NCBI GenBank assembly: GCA_938016265.1
Contig: CALLWB010000050.1
Coordinates: 1 to 64,000, forward strand
DNA: 64,000 nucleotides
Origin: an uncultured Saprospiraceae bacterium
GTDB lineage: Bacteria; Bacteroidota; Bacteroidia; Chitinophagales; Saprospiraceae
Direction of reading: 5' to 3'
The notes beneath the pieces were generated by a model. It did not search any database. It was not told the origin of the DNA and saw nothing but the letters and a program-made list of their open reading frames with translations. The translations under genes and the position numbers were made by a program. Position 1 is the first letter of the stretch. The number at the start of each line of letters is the position of its first letter. This document shows positions 26,750 to 36,336 of the stretch, in pieces.

Positions 26750-28612
26750 ATGGAAAACCTGCGTAAGTTATTTGCTGTGTTAGACCGATGGAAAGGGAAT
26801 TATCTCTTTGCCGGTTTCCTGATGTTGATAGCCATCTTCGTGAGAATGCTGGAACCAAGAATCCTGCAAATAGCAATAGATGGCGTCGTGCAATACAAGG
26901 AAGGTCACCTACAAAAGATACTCCAGGAAGCAGATATTGTAGCAAAATACCTTTACGGAATCCTGCCGGATATCACAGCAGACAACCGGACTTATGTGCT
27001 TCTTTGCATCGGACTTTTGTTTGTTTGCATTGCTACGCTCAAGTCCCTTGCGAGTTTTGCGGGAAGTGTGGTGGCCGCCAAAAGCACAGAAAGTGCGATC
27101 AAAAACCTACGCATAAAACTGCTTTCCCATATTCAGTCGCTCCCTATGGGGCATTTTTCGAAAGTGCCGTCGGCTGATATGATCCAACGGTGCACCGGCG
27201 ATATTGATACCATTCGAAATTTTATCGGGCAGCAAACTATTGAGTTTGTAAGGCTTACCGGCATTTTCGTTATTGCCTTTTTTATGATGGCGTCAATCCA
27301 TTTTTGGTATGCGGTGATCTCTGTAGCTTTAGTTCCTATTGTGCTTGGAATGGCCTTTTATTTTTTCCATCTGGAAAGTAAAATCTGGCAAATCCATGAA
27401 AAAGAACAGGACAAACTCACCGCGATCATCCAGGAAAATCTCTCTGGCATCCGTGTAGTCCAAGCCTTTGCCAAAGAAGAATACGAGATCGAAAAATTTG
27501 TCCATCAAAACATTGCCAAACGGGAAGTAGGAATTCGACATGTAGATTACCATAAAATATTCTGGTCGATCACTGATTTATTGTTGAATATACAAATCGT
27601 GATGTCCTTGTTGGCAGGTACTCATTTCGTGCTCAACCAGCAAATTACACTAGGAGAATTTGCCGGATTTTTCACCTATGCGGTAATGGTCACCTTCCCT
27701 ATCAGAGGAGTTGGCCGGATCGTTACCCAAATGGGAATGGCCGCAGTCGGCATGGAGCGGATATCCCAAATACTCGAAACTCCACCAGAAGATTACTCAG
27801 GTAAATCATTGGAAGGAACCACTATTAAAGGCAAAATTGAATTTCAGGATATTGTTTTTTCTTACGATGAATCCGCTGAGACCAAAACCTTAAACAAAGT
27901 TTCCTTTACAATAAACCCAGGAGAGAAAGTCGCCATCCTAGGACCATCAGGAGCCGGAAAATCAACATTGATCGCTTTGCTTGGTCGATTTTACGAACCG
28001 AATGCCGGGCAAATTTTATTAGATGACGAACCGATCACTACCCTAGAGAAAACGGCACTGCGGAAAAAATTAGGCATCGTTCATCAAAAATCATTTCTAT
28101 TCTCCAATTCAGTACAAGGGAATATTGCCTACATGAATCCTTCCGTAGCAAAAGAAAAAATTGATCAGGTAGCCACTGCCGCAAAGGTGTATGACTTTCT
28201 GGACAAACTGCCCAATGGCTATGAAACACAGGTAGGTGAAAAAGGAGTAACCCTGTCTGGCGGCCAAAAACAACGGGTATCCCTGGCGAGAACGCTGCTG
28301 GGCGATCCTGACATCCTGATTTTGGACGACTCAACCTCTGCCGTAGATACAGAAACAGAATTCGAAATACAACAGGCCCTCAAGGAAAAAATGAAGGGAA
28401 AAACCACCCTCATCATCGCGCACAGACTGACTTCCATACAACAAGCAGACCGAGTCATCGTCTTGGATAAAGGAAAAATAATAGAAGAAGGGACTCCTAA
28501 GGAATTGTTGAAAAAAGATGGGTTTTACAAAAAGATACACACCGTCCAGGTTTCGCTGGAAGAGGATATTCAGAACGAACTAGGGACAATGGACAAAAAT
28601 CAAGAGAACTAA
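26750..28612 (+). CDS. Heterodimeric ABC exporter, degenerate-site subunit
   Basis: A 620-residue inner-membrane ABC exporter half: six transmembrane helices (about 20-325) followed by the nucleotide-binding domain. Walker A is LGPSGAGKST (about 398-406), the signature is LSGGQKQR, and Walker B is ILILDDSTSAVD, with Asp where the catalytic Glu normally sits. The H-loop is IIAHRLTS. An Asp at that position is typical of the degenerate site in heterodimeric exporters of the TM287/288, LmrCD and BmrCD type. It ends in TAATG with the next half-transporter, so the two are translationally coupled and co-assemble. The cargo (drug, lipid or peptide) is not predictable. Confidence 0.9.
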   Translation: MENLRKLFAVLDRWKGNYLFAGFLMLIAIFVRMLEPRILQIAIDGVVQYKEGHLQKILQEADIVAKYLYGILPDITADNRTYVLLCIGLLFVCIATLKSLASFAGSVVAAKSTESAIKNLRIKLLSHIQSLPMGHFSKVPSADMIQRCTGDIDTIRNFIGQQTIEFVRLTGIFVIAFFMMASIHFWYAVISVALVPIVLGMAFYFFHLESKIWQIHEKEQDKLTAIIQENLSGIRVVQAFAKEEYEIEKFVHQNIAKREVGIRHVDYHKIFWSITDLLLNIQIVMSLLAGTHFVLNQQITLGEFAGFFTYAVMVTFPIRGVGRIVTQMGMAAVGMERISQILETPPEDYSGKSLEGTTIKGKIEFQDIVFSYDESAETKTLNKVSFTINPGEKVAILGPSGAGKSTLIALLGRFYEPNAGQILLDDEPITTLEKTALRKKLGIVHQKSFLFSNSVQGNIAYMNPSVAKEKIDQVATAAKVYDFLDKLPNGYETQVGEKGVTLSGGQKQRVSLARTLLGDPDILILDDSTSAVDTETEFEIQQALKEKMKGKTTLIIAHRLTSIQQADRVIVLDKGKIIEEGTPKELLKKDGFYKKIHTVQVSLEEDIQNELGTMDKNQEN

Positions 28613-30444
28613 TGGATCAGCAAACCGACCATCTGCATACTGGCAAAGGAGCGTTGTGGCCATTCCTGAAAAGGATGATCCATTATTCGCTCAATTATAA
28701 AAACTGGCTCTACAGTTTCATTTTCTGGATCATGATTACGGCGATTGTGGATGCAATTTTCCCTTTGCTTTTGCTGGGGTTGATTGATTATGCGATTACT
28801 CCACAACTGCAATTGATGAAGGCGGCAATGGAGAATGGGACGACGCATACCACTGATTTTGCACAGGTATTTAAATTCCTTGGGCTGTTTGCGCTTGCTG
28901 GTGCTATCCAAGCCTTTGCGGTCTATATGTTTGTCCGAAATACCGGCCGAATGGCAGAATACGTGATGTACGACCTTCGCGAACAGATGTTTAGAAAACT
29001 GCAGCGGCTGTCCTTTTCTTTTTATGATCGGTCGGCTAGCGGGTGGTTGCTCTCGAGGTTGACGTCTGATACGGATCGGGTGGCAGAGGTGATCAGCTGG
29101 GGATTGTTGGATGCCTTTTGGGGAATAACGTCTATTGTTTTCTGTCAGATTGCTATTTTCTATTACAACTGGAAGTTAGGGTTGATCATCTTTGTTTCTG
29201 TACCCATTTTGCTCGTGGCCTCGGTAAAAATTCGAATGTTGGTCCTTAAATATTCCAGAGAATCAAGGAAGATAAACAGCGATATTACGGCATTTTATAA
29301 TGAGAACATTAATGGGGTAATGATCAACAAAAGCACGGGACAAGAACAACGGGTTGGCCAGGATTTCAATGTGCTGACTAGCAAAATGAAGCGATCTTCC
29401 TACCGATCTTCCTACTATACGGCGATGTATCTGCCGGTGGTTATTTTCATAGGAGCGCTGGCGGCGGCTTTTGTTGTTTTTTTTGGTGGGAATATGGCGA
29501 TTGCTCTTCCACCCGTGATTACGATTGGAGTCTTGATTGCTTCGTTTGATTATGCGTTGAAGATCTTTTTGCCCATCATTGACATCTCTATGTTTTATGC
29601 GCAGGCACAAGGCTGTTTGTCGGCTGGAGAACGGATTTTCTCCTTGATTGACGAAAAAGAGGAAATTCAAAACCAAGAAGGCGCTAGCGATTTCAAAGAT
29701 ATCAAAGGAGCAATCACCTTCTCGAATGTTGCGTTTCATTATAATGAGAATAACCCTGTATTGACTGATTTTAACTTAAAAATTGAGGCGGGGACTTCTG
29801 TTGCGCTTGTAGGAGCAACTGGAGAGGGCAAGTCGACCATTGTCAATCTGGTGGCTCGGTTTTATGAACCGACAAACGGCCAGTTACTAGTAGATGGAGT
29901 GGACTACACCACCAAATCACTACAAAGTCTACGAAGTAATTTGGGCATTGTATTGCAGACGCCCCACTTGTTTTCGGGTACAATACAAGAGAACATCGTT
30001 TATGGCAGACAGGAGGCAACGTTAGCGGATATCGAACAAGCGCTCGCCTTGGTTGGAGGACAGGATTTCCTGCCCCGACTAAAGGAAGAGGTTGGCGAAA
30101 ACGGAGATCAACTTTCCATGGGCGAACGCCAGTTGATTTCCTTTGCTCGTGCTATTCTGACTGATCCGGCGATATTCATCATGGATGAAGCGACTTCTTC
30201 TATCGATACCCTGACCGAAGCCAGAATTCAACAAGGCATCGAAAAAATGCTGAATCAACGGACAGCAATCATCATCGCCCACCGTCTAAGCACCATCAAA
30301 AACTGTGATCGGATATTGGTGATCCAAAAAGGGAACATCATCGAGGATGGGTCCCACCGCGAGTTGCTAATGGCCAAGGGGAAATATTATGATTTGTATA
30401 CCCACCAGCTGCGAGAAGAGCGGTTGGGAGAATTGACTTCTTAA
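28612..30444 (+). CDS. Heterodimeric ABC exporter, catalytic subunit
   Basis: A 610-residue partner of the preceding ABC half. Six membrane helices span about 25-330. The nucleotide-binding domain has Walker A VGATGEGKST (about 400-409), the altered signature LSMGERQLISFARA and canonical Walker B FIMDEATSSID with catalytic Glu, plus H-loop IIAHRLST. The canonical Walker B here, with the degenerate one in the partner, and the shifted signature motif match the asymmetric pattern of heterodimeric exporters. The start overlaps the partner's stop by one base. A weak stem (AAGTCG/CGACTT, about 30450-30475) follows the stop. Confidence 0.9.
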   Translation: MDQQTDHLHTGKGALWPFLKRMIHYSLNYKNWLYSFIFWIMITAIVDAIFPLLLLGLIDYAITPQLQLMKAAMENGTTHTTDFAQVFKFLGLFALAGAIQAFAVYMFVRNTGRMAEYVMYDLREQMFRKLQRLSFSFYDRSASGWLLSRLTSDTDRVAEVISWGLLDAFWGITSIVFCQIAIFYYNWKLGLIIFVSVPILLVASVKIRMLVLKYSRESRKINSDITAFYNENINGVMINKSTGQEQRVGQDFNVLTSKMKRSSYRSSYYTAMYLPVVIFIGALAAAFVVFFGGNMAIALPPVITIGVLIASFDYALKIFLPIIDISMFYAQAQGCLSAGERIFSLIDEKEEIQNQEGASDFKDIKGAITFSNVAFHYNENNPVLTDFNLKIEAGTSVALVGATGEGKSTIVNLVARFYEPTNGQLLVDGVDYTTKSLQSLRSNLGIVLQTPHLFSGTIQENIVYGRQEATLADIEQALALVGGQDFLPRLKEEVGENGDQLSMGERQLISFARAILTDPAIFIMDEATSSIDTLTEARIQQGIEKMLNQRTAIIIAHRLSTIKNCDRILVIQKGNIIEDGSHRELLMAKGKYYDLYTHQLREERLGELTS

Positions 30445-30631
30445 GACAAAAAGTCGCACCTAACAAAGGATTCGACTTATTTATTTGCTAATAAGGTGAT
30501 CATTTTTTTGGTAGTTTTTTAAATTGTTTGGGTATTTGAGTGACTATAAAATTGTAATTCAGAAAGTTGAACTCAATAAACACAATGAAAAAACATTCTA
30601 TTCCTGCTAAGAAATTTAATTAAATTAGACT

Positions 30632-31075
30632 ATGGTAGCTTTCAGAGAAATTACAAAAGAAAACTATAGAGCCGTCTTCAAATTGACGGTTTACGACCAC
30701 CAAAAAGACCAGGTGGCTACCAATATGCAATCAGTAGCCGTTGGACACTATAATGAAACGGCCTGGTTTAAAGCCATTTATCACGAAGAAGAACCCGTTG
30801 GCTTCATCATGCTTGATTTAAATACGTCTAAGGACGAATTTTGGGTTTGGCGATTTATGATTGACAAAAATCACCAGGGAAAAGGATATGGAAAAGCAGC
30901 CATCAATCTTGCTAAGCAGGTAATAAAAGAAATGCACCCGAATGTTACAAAAATCTTTTTATCCTACGTCCCTAAGGAGAAGGACGGCTCGGATGGCTTT
31001 TATAAGAAACTTGGCTTTATTGATACTGGGAAAAAGACGGGGGACGAAGTTCTTATGCGGTATGATTATGAATGA
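30632..31075 (+). CDS. GNAT acetyltransferase (BltD/spermidine acetyltransferase-like)
   Basis: A 147-residue cytosolic acetyl-CoA-dependent N-acetyltransferase. Motif A is HQGKGYGKAAI (about 87-97), with preceding strands VGFIMLDLN and FWVWRFMID. The N-terminal VAFREITKENYRAVFKL and the block VATNMQSVAVGHYNE resemble BltD-type spermidine/spermine acetyltransferases, so polyamines are a possible substrate, but this is family-level inference. It is a single gene, 187 bp after the ABC exporter genes and followed by hairpin repeat D1. Confidence 0.8.
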   Translation: MVAFREITKENYRAVFKLTVYDHQKDQVATNMQSVAVGHYNETAWFKAIYHEEEPVGFIMLDLNTSKDEFWVWRFMIDKNHQGKGYGKAAINLAKQVIKEMHPNVTKIFLSYVPKEKDGSDGFYKKLGFIDTGKKTGDEVLMRYDYE

Positions 31076-31090
31076 TCTATTTTAGGGTTC

Positions 31091-31131
31091 TATCACGATC
31101 TCATAGCGTTTTGAACCACAGTTCAAAACGC
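31091..31131 (+). repeat. 3'-flanking hairpin repeat, copy D1
   Basis: ATCACGATC at 31092 is followed by a perfect 11-bp hairpin GCGTTTTGAAC-CACA-GTTCAAAACGC (31106-31131). The same 40-bp layout, base for base in spacing, recurs at 31961-32000. It begins 15 bp after the GNAT stop codon. No T-run follows, so it is not a standard terminator. Confidence 0.7.
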
Positions 31132-31231
31132 GAAGGAACCGAAACGGTGGATACTCCTATACGATCAATTCAAAAAGAGAAGGGGGATTTGTGAGAAACT
31201 ATTTAACAAATAGTTTAACTACTCCATAAGC

Positions 31232-31306
31232 AACAAAATCAATTGCTAGAGGGCGAATGATGATCGCCCTTAAATCATTTGTATTGAATCCACTAGCAAT
31301 TAACCA
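31232..31306. repeat. Dispersed intergenic repeat, copy B
   Basis: Contains AACAAAATCAATTGCTAGAG, a perfect AGGGCGA/TCGCCCT hairpin around ATGATGA (31251-31271), ATCATTTGTATTGAATCC and AGCAATTAACCA. Similarity to copy A continues left to about 31201. It lies in the 317-bp gap between the GNAT gene and the small barrel gene. Confidence 0.75.
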
Positions 31307-31392
31307 ATTCCCATTAACCTAAACCAATAGTTAGAGAATTGGCAACAGATATTCTTTTATAATCACTATCTTCGGATTGAAACATTTAAACA

Positions 31393-31956
31393 ATGAAAAA
31401 AGCACTATTTACCTTTTTTTTTTGCGGATTGATTCTAATCGGTAGATCTCAAAATGCAAGTGTCGAACTCTCTACAACTGGCCTTCAAACTGGTTGGTTT
31501 GGGGTTTGGCTTCATAATGAGGTTAAAATCATTCCTAGTATGGCCTTGCGAAGTGAGGTTGGATTTGATGGTGGAATTTATGGCGGAAGTTTTTACGGTG
31601 GAGTTGGTTTAGTAATGACTCCAGTTTTAGTTTTAGAGCCAAGGTGGTATTATAATCTGAACAGAAGAATCTCCAAGTCAAAAAACATATCCGGGAATAG
31701 CGCAAACTTCCTCTCCTTAAGAACAAGCTACAACCCTGATTGGTTTATTATTTCTAAGTTTGATAACATCAATGTTGTTGATCAAGTTTCCATAGTTCCA
31801 ACTTGGGGAATAAAACGAAATATCAAAAAACACCTCACCTTTGAAATTGGTATTGGTATGGGATATCGGCATTATTTCGCAAAAAGCGCTGGATATTTGG
31901 AAAATTTTGGAGAATTAGCCTTGAATTCGCATTTAAGAATTGGTTATCGTTTCTAA
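31393..31956 (+). CDS. Small outer-membrane beta-barrel protein
   Basis: A 187-residue exported protein. Signal peptide about 1-20 (ALFTFFFCGLILIGRSQ). The mature part is rich in aromatic and Gly residues and alternates like an 8-stranded barrel (RSEVGFDGGIYGGSFYGGVG, VLEPRWYYNL, LTFEIGIGMGYRHYF), ending in LRIGYRF with the terminal Phe typical of barrels recognised by BamA. No family-specific motif is visible. It is flanked by the dispersed repeats B upstream and D2 downstream. Confidence 0.7.
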   Translation: MKKALFTFFFCGLILIGRSQNASVELSTTGLQTGWFGVWLHNEVKIIPSMALRSEVGFDGGIYGGSFYGGVGLVMTPVLVLEPRWYYNLNRRISKSKNISGNSANFLSLRTSYNPDWFIISKFDNINVVDQVSIVPTWGIKRNIKKHLTFEIGIGMGYRHYFAKSAGYLENFGELALNSHLRIGYRF

Positions 31957-31960
31957 ATTC

Positions 31961-32000
31961 CATCACGATCCCCAAGGGTTTTGAACGACAGTCCAAAAAG
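31961..32000 (+). repeat. 3'-flanking hairpin repeat, copy D2
   Basis: CATCACGATC, ten bases later TTGAACGACAGTCCAAAA, aligned gap-free with D1 at 31091-31131. The hairpin is weaker here (TTTTGAACgacaGTCCAAAA, one mismatch). It begins about 4 bp after the barrel gene's stop. Confidence 0.65.
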
Positions 32001-32081
32001 AAGTCCTTGCCCCACCCAACACCATTCCTTCCAGACAATAAACCACTCACATTTGTTATCTTCGCATAAAAACCACTCTTA

Positions 32082-33704
32082 ATGGAAATACGAGGAAATA
32101 TTGTAGACATCAAAAATAAAAGCATCTATCCTGGAGAAGTGCGCATCGAAAATGGCAAAATAACAGCCATCACAAAGATAGAAGGGACTTTTGAAGACTA
32201 TATCCTGCCTGGATTTGTAGATGCCCACGTGCATATTGAAAGCTCCATGCTGGTGCCCTCCGAGTTTGCCAGATTGGCCGTCACCCACGGAACAGTCGCC
32301 ACCGTTTCCGATCCACACGAGATTGGCAATGTCCTAGGCGTCGAAGGCGTAAAATACATGATCGACAACGGCAATCAGGTTCCTTTTAAATTTAATTTCG
32401 GCGCGCCTTCTTGTGTCCCGGCTACCACGTTTGAAACGGCAGGCGCCACCATCACCCCAGAAGACATCGACGAGTTACTGAAAGATCCTCAAATAAAATA
32501 CCTGACGGAAATGATGAACTATCCAGGGGTATTGTTTGACGACGAAGTAGTTTTGAAGAAGTTAGCCATCGCCAAAAAGCACGGCAAACCAATAGACGGC
32601 CACGCCCCAGGACTCCGAGGAGAAAACGCCAAAAAATACATAGACGCCGGTATCACCACCGACCACGAATGTTTCACCTATGAAGAAGCGGCCGACAAAC
32701 TTTCGCTTGGCATGAAAATCATCATTCGGGAAGGCAGTGCCGCCAAAAATTTTGAAGCACTGATCGATCTGCTACCGGACAACTATGAGCGCATGATGTT
32801 TTGCTCGGATGACAAACATCCAGACGATCTGATCATAGGGCACATCAATCAACTAGCTGCTAGAGCAGTCGCACGTGGTATTGATGTATTCAAGGTATTG
32901 CAGGCGGCTTGTTTGAATCCGGTGGAGCATTACGGTTTGGAGGTTGGAATGTTGCGAGTTGGTGATCCTGCAGACGTGATTGTGGTGCATGATCTCAAGG
33001 ACTTCAAAGTCAAACAAACGTATATTGATGGCGCATTGGTGGCTGAAAATGGCCAATCTTTCATCAAACAAGTAGACATTAAGATCATTAACAACTTCAA
33101 TACCGACAAAAAAACACTAGCAGAATTCCAAATAAAAGCAACGCACCCCAACCTAAATGTTATTGAAGCACTGGACGGAGAATTGATCACAAAAAGTACC
33201 CACCAACCCGCAAAAACAGACAACGGTTTTCTAGTAGCAGATGTCAGCAACGACGTCTTAAAAATGACGGTGGTCAACAGGTACTCCAATCAACCACCTG
33301 CTGTCGCTTTCATTAAGGGATTTGGCTTGAAAGAAGGAGCGATTGCTTCTTGTGTAGGGCATGACTCACACAATATCATCGCAGTGGGAGCAGACGACGA
33401 AAGTCTATGCAAAGCAGTCAACCTAATCATTGAACAAACGGGCGGTATTGCTGCCGTTGGCAAAATAGAAGAACAAGTATTGCCGCTGCCAATAGCTGGT
33501 ATTATGTCAGCAGATGATGGGTACAAAGTGGGTGCGGACTATTCCAAAATAGATCAATTTTCTAAAGAATTAGGCTGTACACTTGGTGCTCCGTTTATGA
33601 CACTTTCTTTTATGGCCCTCCTAGTCATCCCATCTCTAAAACTAAGCGATCTAGGATTGTTTGATGGAAATAAATTTGAATTTGTAGATCTTCAAATCAG
33701 CTAA
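32082..33704 (+). CDS. ade: Adenine deaminase
   Basis: Cytosolic amidohydrolase of 540 residues that deaminates adenine to hypoxanthine in purine salvage. Metal-binding H49VH51 lies in [17 protein letters not shown]. Further family blocks are [51 protein letters not shown] and, in the C-terminal domain, [17 protein letters not shown]. Length and order match bacterial AdeC. It looks monocistronic; apt, another adenine-salvage gene, is 12 kb away at 45534. A possible -7 box (TATCTTCG) covers 32057-32064. Confidence 0.96.
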   Translation: MEIRGNIVDIKNKSIYPGEVRIENGKITAITKIEGTFEDYILPGFVDAHVHIESSMLVPSEFARLAVTHGTVATVSDPHEIGNVLGVEGVKYMIDNGNQVPFKFNFGAPSCVPATTFETAGATITPEDIDELLKDPQIKYLTEMMNYPGVLFDDEVVLKKLAIAKKHGKPIDGHAPGLRGENAKKYIDAGITTDHECFTYEEAADKLSLGMKIIIREGSAAKNFEALIDLLPDNYERMMFCSDDKHPDDLIIGHINQLAARAVARGIDVFKVLQAACLNPVEHYGLEVGMLRVGDPADVIVVHDLKDFKVKQTYIDGALVAENGQSFIKQVDIKIINNFNTDKKTLAEFQIKATHPNLNVIEALDGELITKSTHQPAKTDNGFLVADVSNDVLKMTVVNRYSNQPPAVAFIKGFGLKEGAIASCVGHDSHNIIAVGADDESLCKAVNLIIEQTGGIAAVGKIEEQVLPLPIAGIMSADDGYKVGADYSKIDQFSKELGCTLGAPFMTLSFMALLVIPSLKLSDLGLFDGNKFEFVDLQIS

Positions 33705-33785
33705 TTTATTATATTAGTACACTGAAAGCCGTACCACCGGAAGCCGGCCACGAAAGTCACCCTAAAATTAAGGAAAATTATTCCC

Positions 33786-35237
33786 ATGAAAAAAATCCAC
33801 TTTATACAGATCGTTTTCTCCCTGGTCCTACTCGTAATATTGGTCAATTCTTGTAAGAAAGATCCAGTTGTTCCTCCAGTTGTTCCACCGATCAATCCAC
33901 CAGATACGATGGTGGTGCTTCCAAATGGGGCAACTGAAATACCAGCGTCTATCCAACGACAAGGAGGAGATCCTGCAGCAGGATGGGATTATTTGGTCAA
34001 TGGCAACTATGTATCAAGTGGTATTCCTTACGATATATATACTACTGTTTATGGTTCGAATAGTGATAATCTGTTAGGACGGACAGGCGATAATGCCGGT
34101 ATTTCCCATGAGTTTACGTCCATTTTGCATGAGAATGGCGCTAAGATCGTAACTCCAAACTGCATGCAATGTCATGCACAACATATCAATGGAGAGTTTG
34201 TGGTTGGTCTGGGAAATTCGACAGTGGATTTTACCACTGATCAAAGTAGTTTGATTCCTATCCTTGATCAATTGATTAACTTCACGTACGGGTCGAATTC
34301 TGATGAATGGGATGCCTATGAACAGTTTAGAGATGGGATAGAAGCCACTGGACCACATTTAATAACCGAGACCGTAGGTGCAAATACTGCAGATATGATC
34401 GGGGCGGTGCTTGCCTCTCATCGACATCCTTCAGATTTGACGTGGAGTGATGTACCGTTAGTTCCTATCCCGCCGAGTTCAAGTACAGCACCAACGGATG
34501 TGCCAGCTTGGTGGTTGTTGAAGAAAAAAAATGCGATGTTTTATGCAGGAGTAGGCCGTGGAGATTTTTCTAAATTTTTGATGGCTTCCAGTTTGCTGAC
34601 TATGACCGATACCTCTGAAGCCAAGGAGATTGATAGTCACTTTCCTGATGTCTTGGCTTATATTAACTCGATTGAACCACCAGCGTATAACGGTACTATT
34701 AATACCGCTTTGCTAGAGCAAGGAAAAACGGTATTTGGGACTACTTGTAGCAGATGCCATGGCACCTACGGTGATACAGAAACCTATCCTAACCTACTAG
34801 TCGATGTCTCTGAAGTAGAAACTGATCCGTTGTTGCTAACTGTCAATTTTAGTGGAAATGCATTTATTGATTGGTATAACAATAGCTGGTTTAACTCCGG
34901 GGAAAGTCCAGGACAATTGGTAACTGGCACAGGATATGTTGCCCCACCATTGGATGGTGTTTGGGCAACCGCTCCGTACCTACACAATGGTTCTGTCCTG
35001 ACGTTGATGGATTTGTTGGATAGTAGCCGACGCCCTACCTATTTCAAAAGAAGCTTCGACACCAACGATTATGACCATGTGAATGTTGGCTGGAACTATA
35101 CTGTGGAAACCAGTAAAACAGACAAGCAAGTTTATGATACCACGACTCCTGGATACAACAATACTGGACACTATTATGGTGATGCGCTTTCTCAAAGCGA
35201 CCGACTTGCTTTGATTGAGTATTTGAAGACGATTTGA
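33786..35237 (+). CDS. Di-haem cytochrome c lipoprotein
   Basis: A 483-residue lipoprotein. The signal peptide ends in VILVNSC, giving lipidated Cys at about 23, followed by a Pro/Val spacer (PVVPPVVPPINPP). Two haem c sites are visible: CMQCH (about 125-129) and CSRCH (about 319-323), the second followed by GTYGDTETYPN. A late motif, TAPYLHNGSVLTLMDLL, resembles the C-terminal part of cytochrome c domains in di-haem oxidase/peroxidase-like proteins. Its redox partner is unknown; it could act as an electron-transfer protein or oxidase at the outer or inner membrane face. No quinol oxidase or cytochrome biogenesis gene is adjacent. Confidence 0.85.
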   Translation: MKKIHFIQIVFSLVLLVILVNSCKKDPVVPPVVPPINPPDTMVVLPNGATEIPASIQRQGGDPAAGWDYLVNGNYVSSGIPYDIYTTVYGSNSDNLLGRTGDNAGISHEFTSILHENGAKIVTPNCMQCHAQHINGEFVVGLGNSTVDFTTDQSSLIPILDQLINFTYGSNSDEWDAYEQFRDGIEATGPHLITETVGANTADMIGAVLASHRHPSDLTWSDVPLVPIPPSSSTAPTDVPAWWLLKKKNAMFYAGVGRGDFSKFLMASSLLTMTDTSEAKEIDSHFPDVLAYINSIEPPAYNGTINTALLEQGKTVFGTTCSRCHGTYGDTETYPNLLVDVSEVETDPLLLTVNFSGNAFIDWYNNSWFNSGESPGQLVTGTGYVAPPLDGVWATAPYLHNGSVLTLMDLLDSSRRPTYFKRSFDTNDYDHVNVGWNYTVETSKTDKQVYDTTTPGYNNTGHYYGDALSQSDRLALIEYLKTI

Positions 35238-35300
35238 TTTGGTACAGGGACGAATGCAGACCCTAGCAATTTTTTGCTATTAACCAATCCACCTGTTACC

Positions 35301-35373
35301 AACAAAATCAATTGGCAGAGGACGAATGATTCGCCCCTCTATCATTTGTACAAAATCAAGCAAGAATTAACCA
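35301..35373. repeat. Dispersed intergenic repeat, copy C
   Basis: Contains AACAAAATCAATTGGCAGAG, the palindrome CGAATGATTCG flanked by GAGG/CCTC, ATCATTTGTACAAAATC and GAATTAACCA, in the same order as copies A and B. It fills most of the convergent gap between the cytochrome gene and the GNAT-like gene. A small perfect hairpin (TAGCAA/TTGCTA, 35265-35280) precedes it. Confidence 0.75.
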
Positions 35374-35385
35374 ATAACTTTATAA

Positions 35386-36219
35386 CTAAGATCCATGACC
35401 ATTCAGAGAAGGTTGGACGGGGTATTTCATCATTTCCAGGAGTTCAAACTCCGTTTTGAATCCGCATTTTTCGTAGAGGTGATGGGCATGGTTGAGAGAG
35501 TCACACTGGACAATTATTTTTTCCGACTTCAAGGTGTTTAAGGCGTAATTAATAATATAGCGTACCATAAGAGAGGCGTATCCTTTTTGTCGGTGCTTAG
35601 GATGCGTCATGACGTCCTGTAGTCGCGCCATATTTTTGTGTTTGAATACACCCAGACTTGCCAGAATTTTTTTTGACTTCTTTTTACGAAGGACAAACCA
35701 CTCAATATTTAGGGAAGAAGTAATGTATTTTTGCTTTCGGAATCCTTCTTTCCAAAACCACTCCTGGTCGTTGCATTTTTGCAGGAACTTTTTGTATTGC
35801 GTCCATTCCTTTTGGGATCTTTTGAAATCTGCGGTCCCTTCAGACCCCAGGATACGGACGATCTCTATATCTTTCGGCACTTTGAATAGTTGTAGCGCAT
35901 CGGTAGACATATAGGAACAATAACCATAATCGTATCCTCGAATTTTTGCTTCTCGAATCATATCTGGATGCCCAACGGTGGATACAAAATTGAACGTTTT
36001 GTGCTTAAATATATTCTGCTCAAAATGAGTATCAAAAATTGTCTCCCAGTCCGACAGGCTTTTGCTAGAAATCTCTTTTACGAAAATTTGATTTCCGCCA
36101 TAAAATGTTGGGAACAAGTCGCTTTTATATACCGTAAACTCTCTATACTCTTTCACCTCGCAAATTGATTCAAGTATGACGAGTTCAGTAGAAAGAATAT
36201 GAGGGTCAGCAATTTGCAT
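35386..36219 (-). CDS. GNAT-family acetyltransferase-like protein
   Basis: A 277-residue protein whose C-terminal half is a GNAT domain: SLGVFKHKNMARLQDVMTHP, then the acetyl-CoA loop RQKGYASLMVRY, and HLYEKCGFKTEFELLEM near the end. The N-terminal ~120 residues (TELVILESICEVKEY, YGGNQIFVKE) form a divergent second lobe, as in larger two-lobe GNAT proteins. The substrate is unknown. It is convergent with the cytochrome gene and divergent from the gldA leader. Confidence 0.75.
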   Translation of the reverse strand: MQIADPHILSTELVILESICEVKEYREFTVYKSDLFPTFYGGNQIFVKEISSKSLSDWETIFDTHFEQNIFKHKTFNFVSTVGHPDMIREAKIRGYDYGYCSYMSTDALQLFKVPKDIEIVRILGSEGTADFKRSQKEWTQYKKFLQKCNDQEWFWKEGFRKQKYITSSLNIEWFVLRKKKSKKILASLGVFKHKNMARLQDVMTHPKHRQKGYASLMVRYIINYALNTLKSEKIIVQCDSLNHAHHLYEKCGFKTEFELLEMMKYPVQPSLNGHGS

Positions 36220-36336
36220 TATTGGAGAGCGATTTTGAGTTCCAAATATATTACTAAATATCCACTTTTAGATCATTAAGCAAGTCTTAATATTTAATGG
36301 ACGTTGTAAATAGGTGAGCTGGTTGTTTTTTTACTA

